IMG/VR virus record: IMGVR_UViG_3300009370_000117
Coordinates: 1-30,902 of that record
Strand: one strand, 5' to 3'
Source of the DNA: a virus
DNA: 30,902 nucleotides
Shown: in pieces, positions 1 to 6,498 of the stretch
Layout of the letters: every line of letters begins with the position of its first letter
Position numbering within the stretch: the stretch's first letter is position 1
Notes under the pieces: generated by a model
What the model saw: only the letters and a program-made list of their open reading frames with translations
The model's database searches: none
Told to the model about the DNA's origin: nothing
Made by a program: the position numbers and the translations under genes

Positions 1-12
1 GAGCGGCCGCGA
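1..12. repeat. Left terminal repeat / cos cohesive end
   Basis: The first 12 bases, GAGCGGCCGCGA, are repeated exactly and in the same orientation as the last 12 bases. The core GCGGCCGC is a perfect palindrome (a NotI site), giving the rotational symmetry expected of a terminase nick site. Twelve bases is the overhang length of lambda, and the adjacent terminase is lambda-like. An adapter on both ends would give inverted, not direct, copies. Confidence 0.7.
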
Positions 13-71
13 CTCAAAACTTATGGGCATACGGCCCACAATGGGCATTTGCCCTGTTTTGAGTATTTTTT
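12..71 (+). terminator. Three-way folded hairpin with T-run near cos
   Basis: ACTCAAAAC (12-20) pairs perfectly with GTTTTGAGT (56-64) and is followed by ATTTTTT. The loop holds two small hairpins: TGGGC/GCCCA (24-28 with 34-38) and GGGCA/TGCCC (43-47 with 50-54). In the circularised or concatemeric genome this lies just after the right end, so it could terminate rightward transcription coming across cos. It could equally be a DNA element for the terminase. Confidence 0.5.
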
Positions 72-149
72 GGGAAAATGCCCGAAAATCACGTTGTTTA
101 GATTTATCGTGAAAAATGCCAGAAATGGGCTTTTTTTACCGTTACAAGA
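13..149. other. Candidate terminase-binding (cosB-like) region
   Basis: This gene-free stretch lies between the cohesive end and the small terminase gene, where lambda has cosB. It carries repeated copies of a GGGCAT/ATGCCC hexamer in both orientations: ATGGGCAT at 23-30 and 41-48, TTTGCCC at 48-54, AATGCCCG at 77-84, AATGCC at 115-120 and AATGGGC at 124-130. It would be bound by the HTH domain of the small terminase. Assignment by position and repetition only. Confidence 0.35.
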
Positions 150-152
150 GTG

Positions 153-686
153 ATGCCAAAAAAAGAGAAACAACCGGCGAAACCGGCGAAACCTAGCAAG
201 AGTGAAAAGAAAAAGCTTCCGCCGCGTGAGGCGCTGGCCAAGGCGTTGCACATCGGCGTGCGCACAATCGCCCATTTGCGCAAGCAGGGAGCGCCGGCCG
301 GCAATGACCTTGAGGCGTGGCGCAAATTCCTTGAGTTGCGAGCAACGGCCAACCTCACCGGCTTGAATGATGTAACGGCCGAGCATTTGCCGGCCGAGAT
401 TCAAAAACTCCGTGCGCGGCTCTTGGCGGCCCAAACCGGCAAAGAGGAGGCAATCCGCAAGTTGCGCGAGCTTGAATTGCGGCAAAGGTCTGAAAACTTG
501 GTTCCCATGGCCGAGGCCAAGGATGCGGTCAAGCGCGTGCTCGCTCCCCTGGCGGGCTTGCTTGAATCCATGCCCAAGGCGGTGGCGCTCCAAGCCAACC
601 CAACCGACCCGTTGCTTGCCGAGGAGGCGGTGCGTGCCGGGCTCGATAAGGTTTTCACCATGATGGGCGAGGAGCTTGAGAAATAA
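153..686 (+). CDS. terS: Terminase small subunit (Nu1-like)
   Basis: A 177-residue protein with a lysine/proline-rich start (residues 1-27), then a winged-helix/HTH segment (about 28-65, with LPPREALAKAL and RTIAHLRKQGAP) like the DNA-packaging protein Nu1, which binds cosB and hands the genome to the large subunit. A long charged helix follows (about 85-120), typical of the oligomerisation part. The start is ATG at 153; the GTG three bases earlier is possible. It is the first gene after the cohesive end, the lambda position. Unlike lambda, it is separated from the large subunit by a 136-base repeat region and two inserted genes. Confidence 0.8.
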   Translation: MPKKEKQPAKPAKPSKSEKKKLPPREALAKALHIGVRTIAHLRKQGAPAGNDLEAWRKFLELRATANLTGLNDVTAEHLPAEIQKLRARLLAAQTGKEEAIRKLRELELRQRSENLVPMAEAKDAVKRVLAPLAGLLESMPKAVALQANPTDPLLAEEAVRAGLDKVFTMMGEELEK

Positions 687-822
687 GGCAAAAATTAACC
701 ACCAAAACAACCAACAAGAAAAGCGCAACGAGCCCCAATTTTAGGGTGGTTTTGGCCCGAGCCTTGGGGCGCCTAACCACCAAAGTAACCAACGAGTAAC
801 CAACAAGCAACCACCTCTCAAC
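687..822. repeat. A/C-rich intergenic direct repeats
   Basis: The gap between the small terminase and the queD-like gene holds imperfect 23-base repeats at 696-718 and 774-796, each starting TAACCACCAAA, with 20 of 23 bases equal. A partial third copy (TAACCAACAAGC...) runs 797-815. Between them GCCCCAA and TTGGGGC could pair. The repeats may bind a phage protein or act as an unstructured A/C-rich leader like those at 19396 and 19660. No promoter is evident. Confidence 0.6.
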
Positions 823-1284
823 TTGAAAACCCTTGACCAAATTAAAATGCTAACGCTGGCGCTCGATAATGCTGTTGATAGGATTGCCGCCCTTGAAAAA
901 AAGCGGCGAGCCGGCCGCAACACAATCGTGCGCGCCTATGCCTTTGAGGCCGCACACGCCTTGACCCATTTGCCGCCCGCGCACAAATGCCACGCCCTCC
1001 ACGGGCACTCCTATGCGGTTGAGGTGGCAGTCACCGCCGAGCTTGGCGGGGGGGGTATGGTAATGGATTTTGCCGACCTTGACGCGGTTTTGTTGCCAAT
1101 CATCGAGCGCCTCGACCATTCAAACCTCAATGACCAATTTGATTTTTTCACCACGAGCGAAAACTTGGCGCGGTGGCTATTTTTCGAGGCGAGCAAGTCA
1201 ACGGTGTCGAGCGTTGGGATTGACTGGGTGAGCGTATCGGAGACACGGCGCAGCAAGGCAATTTATGCTCGTAATGTTGGGTAA
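823..1284 (+). CDS. queD: QueD-like 6-carboxytetrahydropterin synthase
   Basis: A 153-residue member of the 6-pyruvoyl-tetrahydropterin synthase/QueD family, which makes 6-carboxy-5,6,7,8-tetrahydropterin from dihydroneopterin triphosphate, the first dedicated step to preQ0. The signature residues are in order: zinc ligands H45 (FEAAH) and H60, H62 (LHGH), catalytic C56, the MVMDFADL strand, LDHSNLN (98-104) and SET near the end. It starts at TTG 823 in the track reading; ATG 847 is an in-frame alternative. About 30 residues before the QueD core form a predicted coiled coil not usual in the family. The first six codons copy the start of terL. It overlaps the next gene by 20 bases, so the two are probably co-translated. 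Confidence 0.85.
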   Translation: MKTLDQIKMLTLALDNAVDRIAALEKKRRAGRNTIVRAYAFEAAHALTHLPPAHKCHALHGHSYAVEVAVTAELGGGGMVMDFADLDAVLLPIIERLDHSNLNDQFDFFTTSENLARWLFFEASKSTVSSVGIDWVSVSETRRSKAIYARNVG

Positions 1285-1894
1285 TCATTCCAGCCCCCTT
1301 TTCCATTATTGGGCGGGACGTTTCCCGGGGCGCGTTGGGTGGTTAATTGGCCCCAGCGCTGAGTCAAAAACCAAGTTGCGCCCATGGGTTCCGTTTGCTT
1401 GCGATAATGACGCCTTTGCCGCATGGCAAAATGGCACCCCGTGGAATGAGGGTTTGTATTTTAAGTTTTTAGATTGGGTGGCAACCCAAGCACAAGAGCC
1501 CATGTGGGTTGCGGTTCCCGATGTGGTTACAGATCGCGAGGCCACCCTTGAGAATTGGGGAAAGTATGCGCCGAGGTGTCGGGCCTATGGTTACCCGTTG
1601 GCCTTTGTTATGCAAGACGGCATGGCCGCCGACGATGTTCCTCCCGATGCGGACTTGATTTTTGTGGGTGGATCGTATCGGTGGAAATGGCGCAACCTTG
1701 AGTGGATTTGCCGCACCTTTTCCCGCGTCCATGTGGGGCGCGTCAACACCTTGGGAAAGCTCAGGCGATCCCATGAGCTTGGCGTTGAGTCGGTTGATGG
1801 CACGGGATGGTTTCGGCGGCCGGAGGCCGATTTTCGTAAACTTGAGCTTTTCTTGAGCGGCGCACCCGACCCGCAACTTTTTTTGGATTTATGA
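1265..1894 (+). CDS. dpdA: DpdA/TGT-like 7-deazaguanine DNA transglycosylase
   Basis: A 209-residue protein whose motifs follow, in order, the tRNA-guanine transglycosylase fold as found in phage DpdA enzymes, which swap guanine in DNA for a 7-deazaguanine base. CDNDAF (46-51) matches the TGT TDSGGF aspartate loop. PDVVTD (85-90), FVMQDG (114-119) and FVGGS (133-137) match the base-recognition strands. HVGRVN (156-161) and SVDGTGW (176-182) match the strand with the catalytic nucleophile, here probably D178. It lacks the TGT zinc site and tRNA-binding tail, as expected for a DNA-acting form. It overlaps queD upstream and its TGA overlaps the ATG of terL, so it sits translationally coupled inside the terminase operon. 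The function is inferred from motifs and from the adjacent queD. Confidence 0.8.
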   Translation: MLVMLGNHSSPLFHYWAGRFPGRVGWLIGPSAESKTKLRPWVPFACDNDAFAAWQNGTPWNEGLYFKFLDWVATQAQEPMWVAVPDVVTDREATLENWGKYAPRCRAYGYPLAFVMQDGMAADDVPPDADLIFVGGSYRWKWRNLEWICRTFSRVHVGRVNTLGKLRRSHELGVESVDGTGWFRRPEADFRKLELFLSGAPDPQLFLDL

Positions 1895-3708
1895 AAACCC
1901 TTGACCAATACGCCCTCAACTTTTTCCGCGTAAAGCCCAAGATGACGGTGCTTGAGTGGGCCGAGAAATCGGTTGAATTGTCCGGGCGCATCACCGAGCA
2001 ACCCGGCCCCTACTCCACCCGGCTGCACCCCTACGTTCGCGAGGTTCTCAACTGCATGAGTGACCCCACCATCAAAAAAATCTCGCTTTGTTGGGGCTCA
2101 CAAACCGCCAAAACCACCTCGTTTTACGTCATGCTCGGCTGGGTGGTGGATCAATCGCCCAAACCCATCTTGTGGGTATTTCCTAACATGTTGCTTTGTA
2201 AGGCGTTTTCTTCTGAGAGGTGGTTGCCCTTCTGTCGGGAATCAAAAGCCCTTGTGCGGCATATACCGCTCTTTAATGATGGCACCATTGATCTTGACCG
2301 ATTCACTTTGCAAAAGCAGGAATTCAGCCGGTGCACCATGAACCTTGCCGGCGCCGGTTCATCGGCCAACGTGCGCTCGTTCCCCATCTCGGTGCTTGTG
2401 CTTGATGAAATTGATGTGATCGATGAGGGCACCCGGCGCGAGTGTCTCGACCGCATCAAGGGCAAGACCGACTACAAGATTCTGCAAAGCTCAACCCCGA
2501 TCAACGAGCAAGGCGGGATATGGCAGGAATTTCTTGAGGGCGACCGGCGCCGCTACTTCATGCCCTGCCCGCATTGCAATGAGCGGTTTTTCTTTCGCTG
2601 GAAAAACGACGAGGGCAAGCGCAACATTCAATTTGACGAGGCGGCGGTGCTCGATGATGGCACCCACAACCTCACCTTGGTGGCCAAGTCGAGTCGCTAC
2701 ATTTGCGAGGCGTGCGGCGAGGCCATCACCGATGCGCAGAAATCCAAGATGCTCCGAGCCGGTGAATGGGCGCCAACCTCAAGCTCGGCCGAGGAGGGCG
2801 TGCGGTCGTATCAACTCAACTCGATATATTCCCCGATCCTCACTTTTGGCCGCATCATGGTGGAATTCTTAAAGAGCAAGGCGACCGTTGACGGGTTCCG
2901 CAACTTTGTGAATGGGTGGCTTGCCGAGCCATGGCGCCCCGATATTGGCTTGGTTGACCCCCAGCAATTCAGGGGAATTGAGCGCGATTACCAGCGCGGC
3001 GAGATCAAAGGGGAATACCGCATCCTTGCGGTTGACGTTCAACGAAACCATTTTGTTTGGGTGGTGCGCGGCTTTGATGCCGACGGTCAATCCTACTTAA
3101 TCGACAACGGCAACGCGCCGGCCTTTGCCGATTTTGCGGCCCTTATTGACCGCTATGAGATCGCGTATGGCGTGATTGATACCGGCTACCGCACTCAGGA
3201 AATTTACGAGGAAATCTATACGCACCGCCCCTTTTGGTTTGGGGCCAAGGGTTGGGATCGGATGCAAACGCCTTTTCGCATGACCAAGCTTGACCCGTTC
3301 GCAGTCAATCAAGTGGCGGCCAAGAAAGTTGGTAAGCGCCACATCAACTTGCTGCATGTGAACAAGCAGACATGGCAAGAGGAGTTGCTAGCCAAGCGCA
3401 ATGGTGCCGCCGGGGATTGGTGGGTATATTCGGCAATCGATGCTGAATATTGCCGGCAAATGCTGGCCACCAACTTGGTTGAGAAGGTCAGCAAGGCCGG
3501 CCGCGTCAAGCGCGAGTGGGTGGTTGAGGGCCACCGCCAAGATCATTATTGGGATTGTGAAACCTATTGCCTCGCCCTGGCGCGGTGCTTTGGGTTGGGC
3601 GGTGCGATCATGCGCGGCGCGGCGCCGTCAAAAGCCCACTCAACCAAGCCCAAGAAAAAGGGTGGCAAGACGCCCAAGCCATCGCCGCCCTCAAGCTTTT
3701 GGGACTGA
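1891..3708 (+). CDS. terL: Terminase large subunit (lambda GpA-type)
   Basis: A 605-residue packaging motor and nuclease that cuts concatemers at cos and pumps DNA into the prohead. The ATPase half has a Walker A-like CWGSQTAKTT (67-76) and Walker B VLVLDE (168-173). A CPHC...CEAC zinc-like pair (226-229 and 272-275) follows, typical of the GpA family (PF05876). The nuclease half has VDVQ (D382), VIDTGYR (D430) and DHYWDCE (D551/D555). The length agrees with lambda gpA. The ATG overlaps the dpdA stop. Codons 1-6 (MKTLDQ) are duplicated at the start of queD, 1,068 bases upstream. GpA-type terminases are cos cutters, consistent with the 12-base ends. Confidence 0.95.
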   Translation: MKTLDQYALNFFRVKPKMTVLEWAEKSVELSGRITEQPGPYSTRLHPYVREVLNCMSDPTIKKISLCWGSQTAKTTSFYVMLGWVVDQSPKPILWVFPNMLLCKAFSSERWLPFCRESKALVRHIPLFNDGTIDLDRFTLQKQEFSRCTMNLAGAGSSANVRSFPISVLVLDEIDVIDEGTRRECLDRIKGKTDYKILQSSTPINEQGGIWQEFLEGDRRRYFMPCPHCNERFFFRWKNDEGKRNIQFDEAAVLDDGTHNLTLVAKSSRYICEACGEAITDAQKSKMLRAGEWAPTSSSAEEGVRSYQLNSIYSPILTFGRIMVEFLKSKATVDGFRNFVNGWLAEPWRPDIGLVDPQQFRGIERDYQRGEIKGEYRILAVDVQRNHFVWVVRGFDADGQSYLIDNGNAPAFADFAALIDRYEIAYGVIDTGYRTQEIYEEIYTHRPFWFGAKGWDRMQTPFRMTKLDPFAVNQVAAKKVGKRHINLLHVNKQTWQEELLAKRNGAAGDWWVYSAIDAEYCRQMLATNLVEKVSKAGRVKREWVVEGHRQDHYWDCETYCLALARCFGLGGAIMRGAAPSKAHSTKPKKKGGKTPKPSPPSSFWD

Positions 3709-3711
3709 GGC

Positions 3712-3736
3712 CGACTGAACGATTGGGCCTTTGGTG
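3712..3736 (+). repeat. Start-associated linker, copy 1
   Basis: A 25-base element reading CGACTGAACGATT, then GGGCCT, then TTGGTG. It lies between the terL stop and the ATG at 3738, which follows after one base. Three further copies are at 4588, 10242 and 17790. GGTG next to the start could pair with the UCACC part of the 16S tail, so the element may carry an unusual ribosome-binding site. Confidence 0.8.
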
Positions 3737-3737
3737 T

Positions 3738-4583
3738 ATGGCCGCCGCAAAAAAGCCCCGCAAAAAAACTTTTCTCCAACAAGTAAAAGCGAAAGGCGGC
3801 GCTGGCGCATGGACGTTAGACACCGCGGAATTCAACAAGATGCTTGTGCAATTACAGGATCAATTCAAGCCCCCGCTCACAGCAATTGAAGTAATGAATT
3901 CGGAAGCTCTGAGCATTTTGCAAGGAGCGGCGAGGAAAACAAAGCGCACAAACATCAACAAAATCAAGGCCCGATACAATCCCTCAAACGCAAAATTTAT
4001 TCCTTTTGTGCGACTTAACGGCAAGCTTGTGAGCACCCGCGTGTTGAAGGCCGGGGCCGGGCGGGATAAGGTGTCGGGTCGATTCATCAAGGCTCAAGAT
4101 TTAAGCTCGCACAATTCTCGCGTCAAGAAACGGCTCGATTTCTACAAGAAACGCGCCTTCGATCGCGTCGGGTTAAGCAAGGCGATCTTTTATGCAACGG
4201 CCAAGGACTCCCTCAAGCTGCCCGGATACGGAAGGAATTGGGGGGCAGATTCAAAATACATCAAAAAAGCTTACTTGGTTCAGAAGCGCGAAAACAAGGG
4301 GGCGGGCGCCCCCGGGGCAAAAGGTAAGGGGCCGAAGCACGGGGGGTCATCAAAACCATGGCTGCGATCCCAAACCGGCTCGGCAACTCAGGACAAGGAT
4401 GGTTACCTTATCAAATTTCAGATTGAAACATCAAACACGCTCAACCCCTTCACCAAAGGAGTCGCGGCCACGCAATCGGCCATCAACGGGCGCGTGGGTT
4501 TATTCAGAAAAGGAATGAAAAAAGGCTTTTTTGATGACCTGAAATTTGTGGCCAAAAACTACCCCAACGTGCGCGTTTCCTGA
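3738..4583 (+). CDS. Unknown protein between terL and gpW
   Basis: A 281-residue basic protein, lysine-rich at its N-terminus (MAAAKKPRKK). I do not recognise a family. Its middle (about 60-160) is rich in charged helices, and a glycine/lysine-rich loop (about 188-212) precedes a beta-rich end. Its position in the head-gene block suggests a structural or connector role, possibly a tail-completion protein moved from its usual place. Lambda has no gene here. The ATG at 3738 was chosen because it directly follows linker copy 1. The gene is bounded by linker copies 1 and 2, so it may be an inserted cassette. Confidence 0.75.
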   Translation: MAAAKKPRKKTFLQQVKAKGGAGAWTLDTAEFNKMLVQLQDQFKPPLTAIEVMNSEALSILQGAARKTKRTNINKIKARYNPSNAKFIPFVRLNGKLVSTRVLKAGAGRDKVSGRFIKAQDLSSHNSRVKKRLDFYKKRAFDRVGLSKAIFYATAKDSLKLPGYGRNWGADSKYIKKAYLVQKRENKGAGAPGAKGKGPKHGGSSKPWLRSQTGSATQDKDGYLIKFQIETSNTLNPFTKGVAATQSAINGRVGLFRKGMKKGFFDDLKFVAKNYPNVRVS

Positions 4584-4587
4584 CACC

Positions 4588-4612
4588 CGACTGAACGATT
4601 GCCCCATTGGTG
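4588..4612 (+). repeat. Start-associated linker, copy 2
   Basis: CGACTGAACGATT, then GCCCCA, then TTGGTG. Only four of 25 bases differ from copy 1. The next gene begins one base later at ATG 4614, as in copy 1. Confidence 0.8.
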
Positions 4613-4613
4613 A

Positions 4614-4853
4614 ATGGCGGCAAATGTCTCAATCGCAGACTTGACTACAATGCGTGACAATCTGGTCACGGCATACACTACCATTTCAACCTCACCAACG
4701 GCCACGTATACCCTCGGAGATCGCACTTTTGGGTACGAGTCGCGCCATTCCTTGCTCAAGGAAATACGAGATTTGACCCGCGAAATATTGGCCCGCGACA
4801 CCACGACCAAGGTGATCGGCAACAACCGGATGGATTTTCGCTCATGGAATTAA
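4614..4853 (+). CDS. gpW-like head-tail joining protein
   Basis: A 79-residue protein that would sit under the portal and connect head to tail. Size and position, directly before the portal, match lambda gpW. The order of an N-terminal helix, a YTLGDRTFGYES hairpin (about 32-43) and a long C-terminal helix (LLKEIRDLTREIL) is the gpW fold pattern. Its end overlaps the portal start by ten bases, so translation is probably coupled. It follows linker copy 2. Confidence 0.75.
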   Translation: MAANVSIADLTTMRDNLVTAYTTISTSPTATYTLGDRTFGYESRHSLLKEIRDLTREILARDTTTKVIGNNRMDFRSWN

Positions 4854-6349
4854 ACGGCACAACCACCCGCACCCATGGGTTGTGGGACAGAGCCAAGGCC
4901 GCTGGCCGCATCCTCTTGGGTTATGACGCGGTGAAAAACACCCGGAACCGGAAGAACCGGGGAATGATGCCTTTGCGCTCTGAGGAGATCGAGCTTCCGC
5001 AATATGATCGCGACCGGCTCATTTCAACCCTCATGGATTTCAAGCGCAACAATCCCGTTTGCAAGGCCATATCTCGCTTGCGCAAAACCGATGTGGTGGG
5101 CAATGGCGTGTTGCCGCAACCGGCCACAAACGATGAGACTTTCAACGATGCGCTCGTCAATTTGTGGGGTGAATGGAGCGAATATCCCGAGGTGACGCAC
5201 CAAATGAGCATGGCCGAGGTGCAAAAAGAGGTGGTCGATTCAACGCTATTTTTTGGTGACATTGGCTTGCTCCTCACCCGATCGGGCAAGCTTCAATTGA
5301 TAGAAGGCTCGCGGATCGGCAACGCCAACTCGGTTGCGGTCTGGTCTGAATCTGACCCCAACAAACAAGGCGTGATTGTGAATGGCCTTGGGCGCCCCTT
5401 GCGCTACTTGGTTGGGAAGCGCGTCAACGGTTCGCTCACCGATGTTAGACCCATTCCCGCCCGGGATTTCATTTTGCACTTTAAGCGCATGAGGCCGGCC
5501 CAATGGCGCGGCGTCGCTGAGTTGGCGAGTTGCGTGAATGCGCTTCAAGATTTGGACGAATACGAAACCATTGAAATCATTTCTGCCAAGGTTTCGGCCA
5601 GCTTGTCGGCCGTGGTGAAAAAAGATAATGCGGCACAATTTGAGCTCATTGACCGAATGAACGAGAGCGAGCAAGACAGCGTTGGCCGCCTTGAACGCTT
5701 TGAGCCGGGCACGTTTCATTATCTGGAACCGGGCGAGGACATTTCCACCATTACCACTTCGGGGCGCCCCAACGTAGATGGAATTCAATTTTGCATGTAC
5801 CACTTGCGAAAGGTGGGCTCGGCAATCGGCATCCCCGTTGAATTCATCCTTTCGACGATCGGCGAAACCTCCTTTTCCGCATCGCAAGGGTTGGTGCTTC
5901 AATATCAATCCGCACTTGAGGAGGAGCAACGCAACTTGGCCAACACCCTGAACAGGATTTACAAGTGGAAAGTCAAGCGGTGGATCGCCGAGGGAATAAT
6001 TTCGCCGCCGACTGGCGCCAACCCTTTTGCGGTGCGCTGGCAAACGCCAGGGTTTCGGTGGATTAACCGCGTGGCCCAAGCAAAGTCGGATTTATCCTAT
6101 TTGCAAGCCGGGGCCATGTCTCTTGACGACATCTCGACGCAATTTGGTTACACAGCCGAAAGCGCCCTTACCCGGAAAGCTCAAAACATCAAGCAAGCCG
6201 CCGAGATCGCGGAAAAATTCGGCATCCCGGGCGGGTGGAAAGAATTGTTCAACCCGTTCCCGGTTTTTGCCTCGGCTAATTTCACCGACCTTCTCGAACC
6301 CAATCAAGAACCCGTTGACCCGCAACTTGGGGGCAACGGCCAAGAATAA
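4844..6349 (+). CDS. Portal protein (lambda gpB-like)
   Basis: A 501-residue portal, the dodecameric ring through which DNA enters and leaves the head and to which terminase docks. Features of the lambda family: N-terminal N-P-V-C-K-A region after KRNN, DVVGNGV, the FGDIGLLLTRSGKLQLIEGSRI segment, LHFKRMRPAQWRGVAELA, and FSASQGLVLQYQSALEEEQRNL in the C-terminal half. The length is close to gpB (533). It overlaps the gpW gene upstream and is followed by a 15-base gap and a small ORF. Confidence 0.92.
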   Translation: MELNGTTTRTHGLWDRAKAAGRILLGYDAVKNTRNRKNRGMMPLRSEEIELPQYDRDRLISTLMDFKRNNPVCKAISRLRKTDVVGNGVLPQPATNDETFNDALVNLWGEWSEYPEVTHQMSMAEVQKEVVDSTLFFGDIGLLLTRSGKLQLIEGSRIGNANSVAVWSESDPNKQGVIVNGLGRPLRYLVGKRVNGSLTDVRPIPARDFILHFKRMRPAQWRGVAELASCVNALQDLDEYETIEIISAKVSASLSAVVKKDNAAQFELIDRMNESEQDSVGRLERFEPGTFHYLEPGEDISTITTSGRPNVDGIQFCMYHLRKVGSAIGIPVEFILSTIGETSFSASQGLVLQYQSALEEEQRNLANTLNRIYKWKVKRWIAEGIISPPTGANPFAVRWQTPGFRWINRVAQAKSDLSYLQAGAMSLDDISTQFGYTAESALTRKAQNIKQAAEIAEKFGIPGGWKELFNPFPVFASANFTDLLEPNQEPVDPQLGGNGQE

Positions 6350-6364
6350 AACCCAAAAAATACC

Positions 6365-6496
6365 ATGAGAAAAAAAGTCACCGACTACCTGACCAAGCCA
6401 TCAAAAAAGCTTTACGACCAATTGACCACCATGGAGCAAAAATTTGTGGACGCACAAAAGGACGCGGACAAGAAAGACGCCACCAAGAAACCTTAA
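6365..6496 (+). CDS. Small lysine-rich ORF
   Basis: A 43-residue ORF (MRKKVTDYLTKPSKKLYDQL...) that fills the gap between portal and protease with 15 and 2 bases to spare. It is predicted helical, with a Lys/Asp-rich tail ending in ATKKP. There is no recognisable family. It is accepted because it packs tightly into the operon. An A-rich AAAAAATACC precedes the ATG instead of a Shine-Dalgarno. Confidence 0.55.
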   Translation: MRKKVTDYLTKPSKKLYDQLTTMEQKFVDAQKDADKKDATKKP

Positions 6497-6498
6497 CC

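Noticed and set aside
1-12. NotI-type cloning adapter as the source of the ends
   Set aside because: A ligated adapter would appear inverted at the two ends; the copies are direct and include unequal flanks GA on both sides. A vector origin cannot be excluded fully without reads.
21-728. 235-residue minus-strand frame over the small terminase gene
   Set aside because: It is a shadow of terS; the + strand protein has a clear HTH, size and context, and no other gene lies on the minus strand.
5246-6079. 277-residue minus-strand frame inside the portal gene
   Set aside because: It lies wholly within a well-supported portal gene and has a shadow-type composition with no domain.
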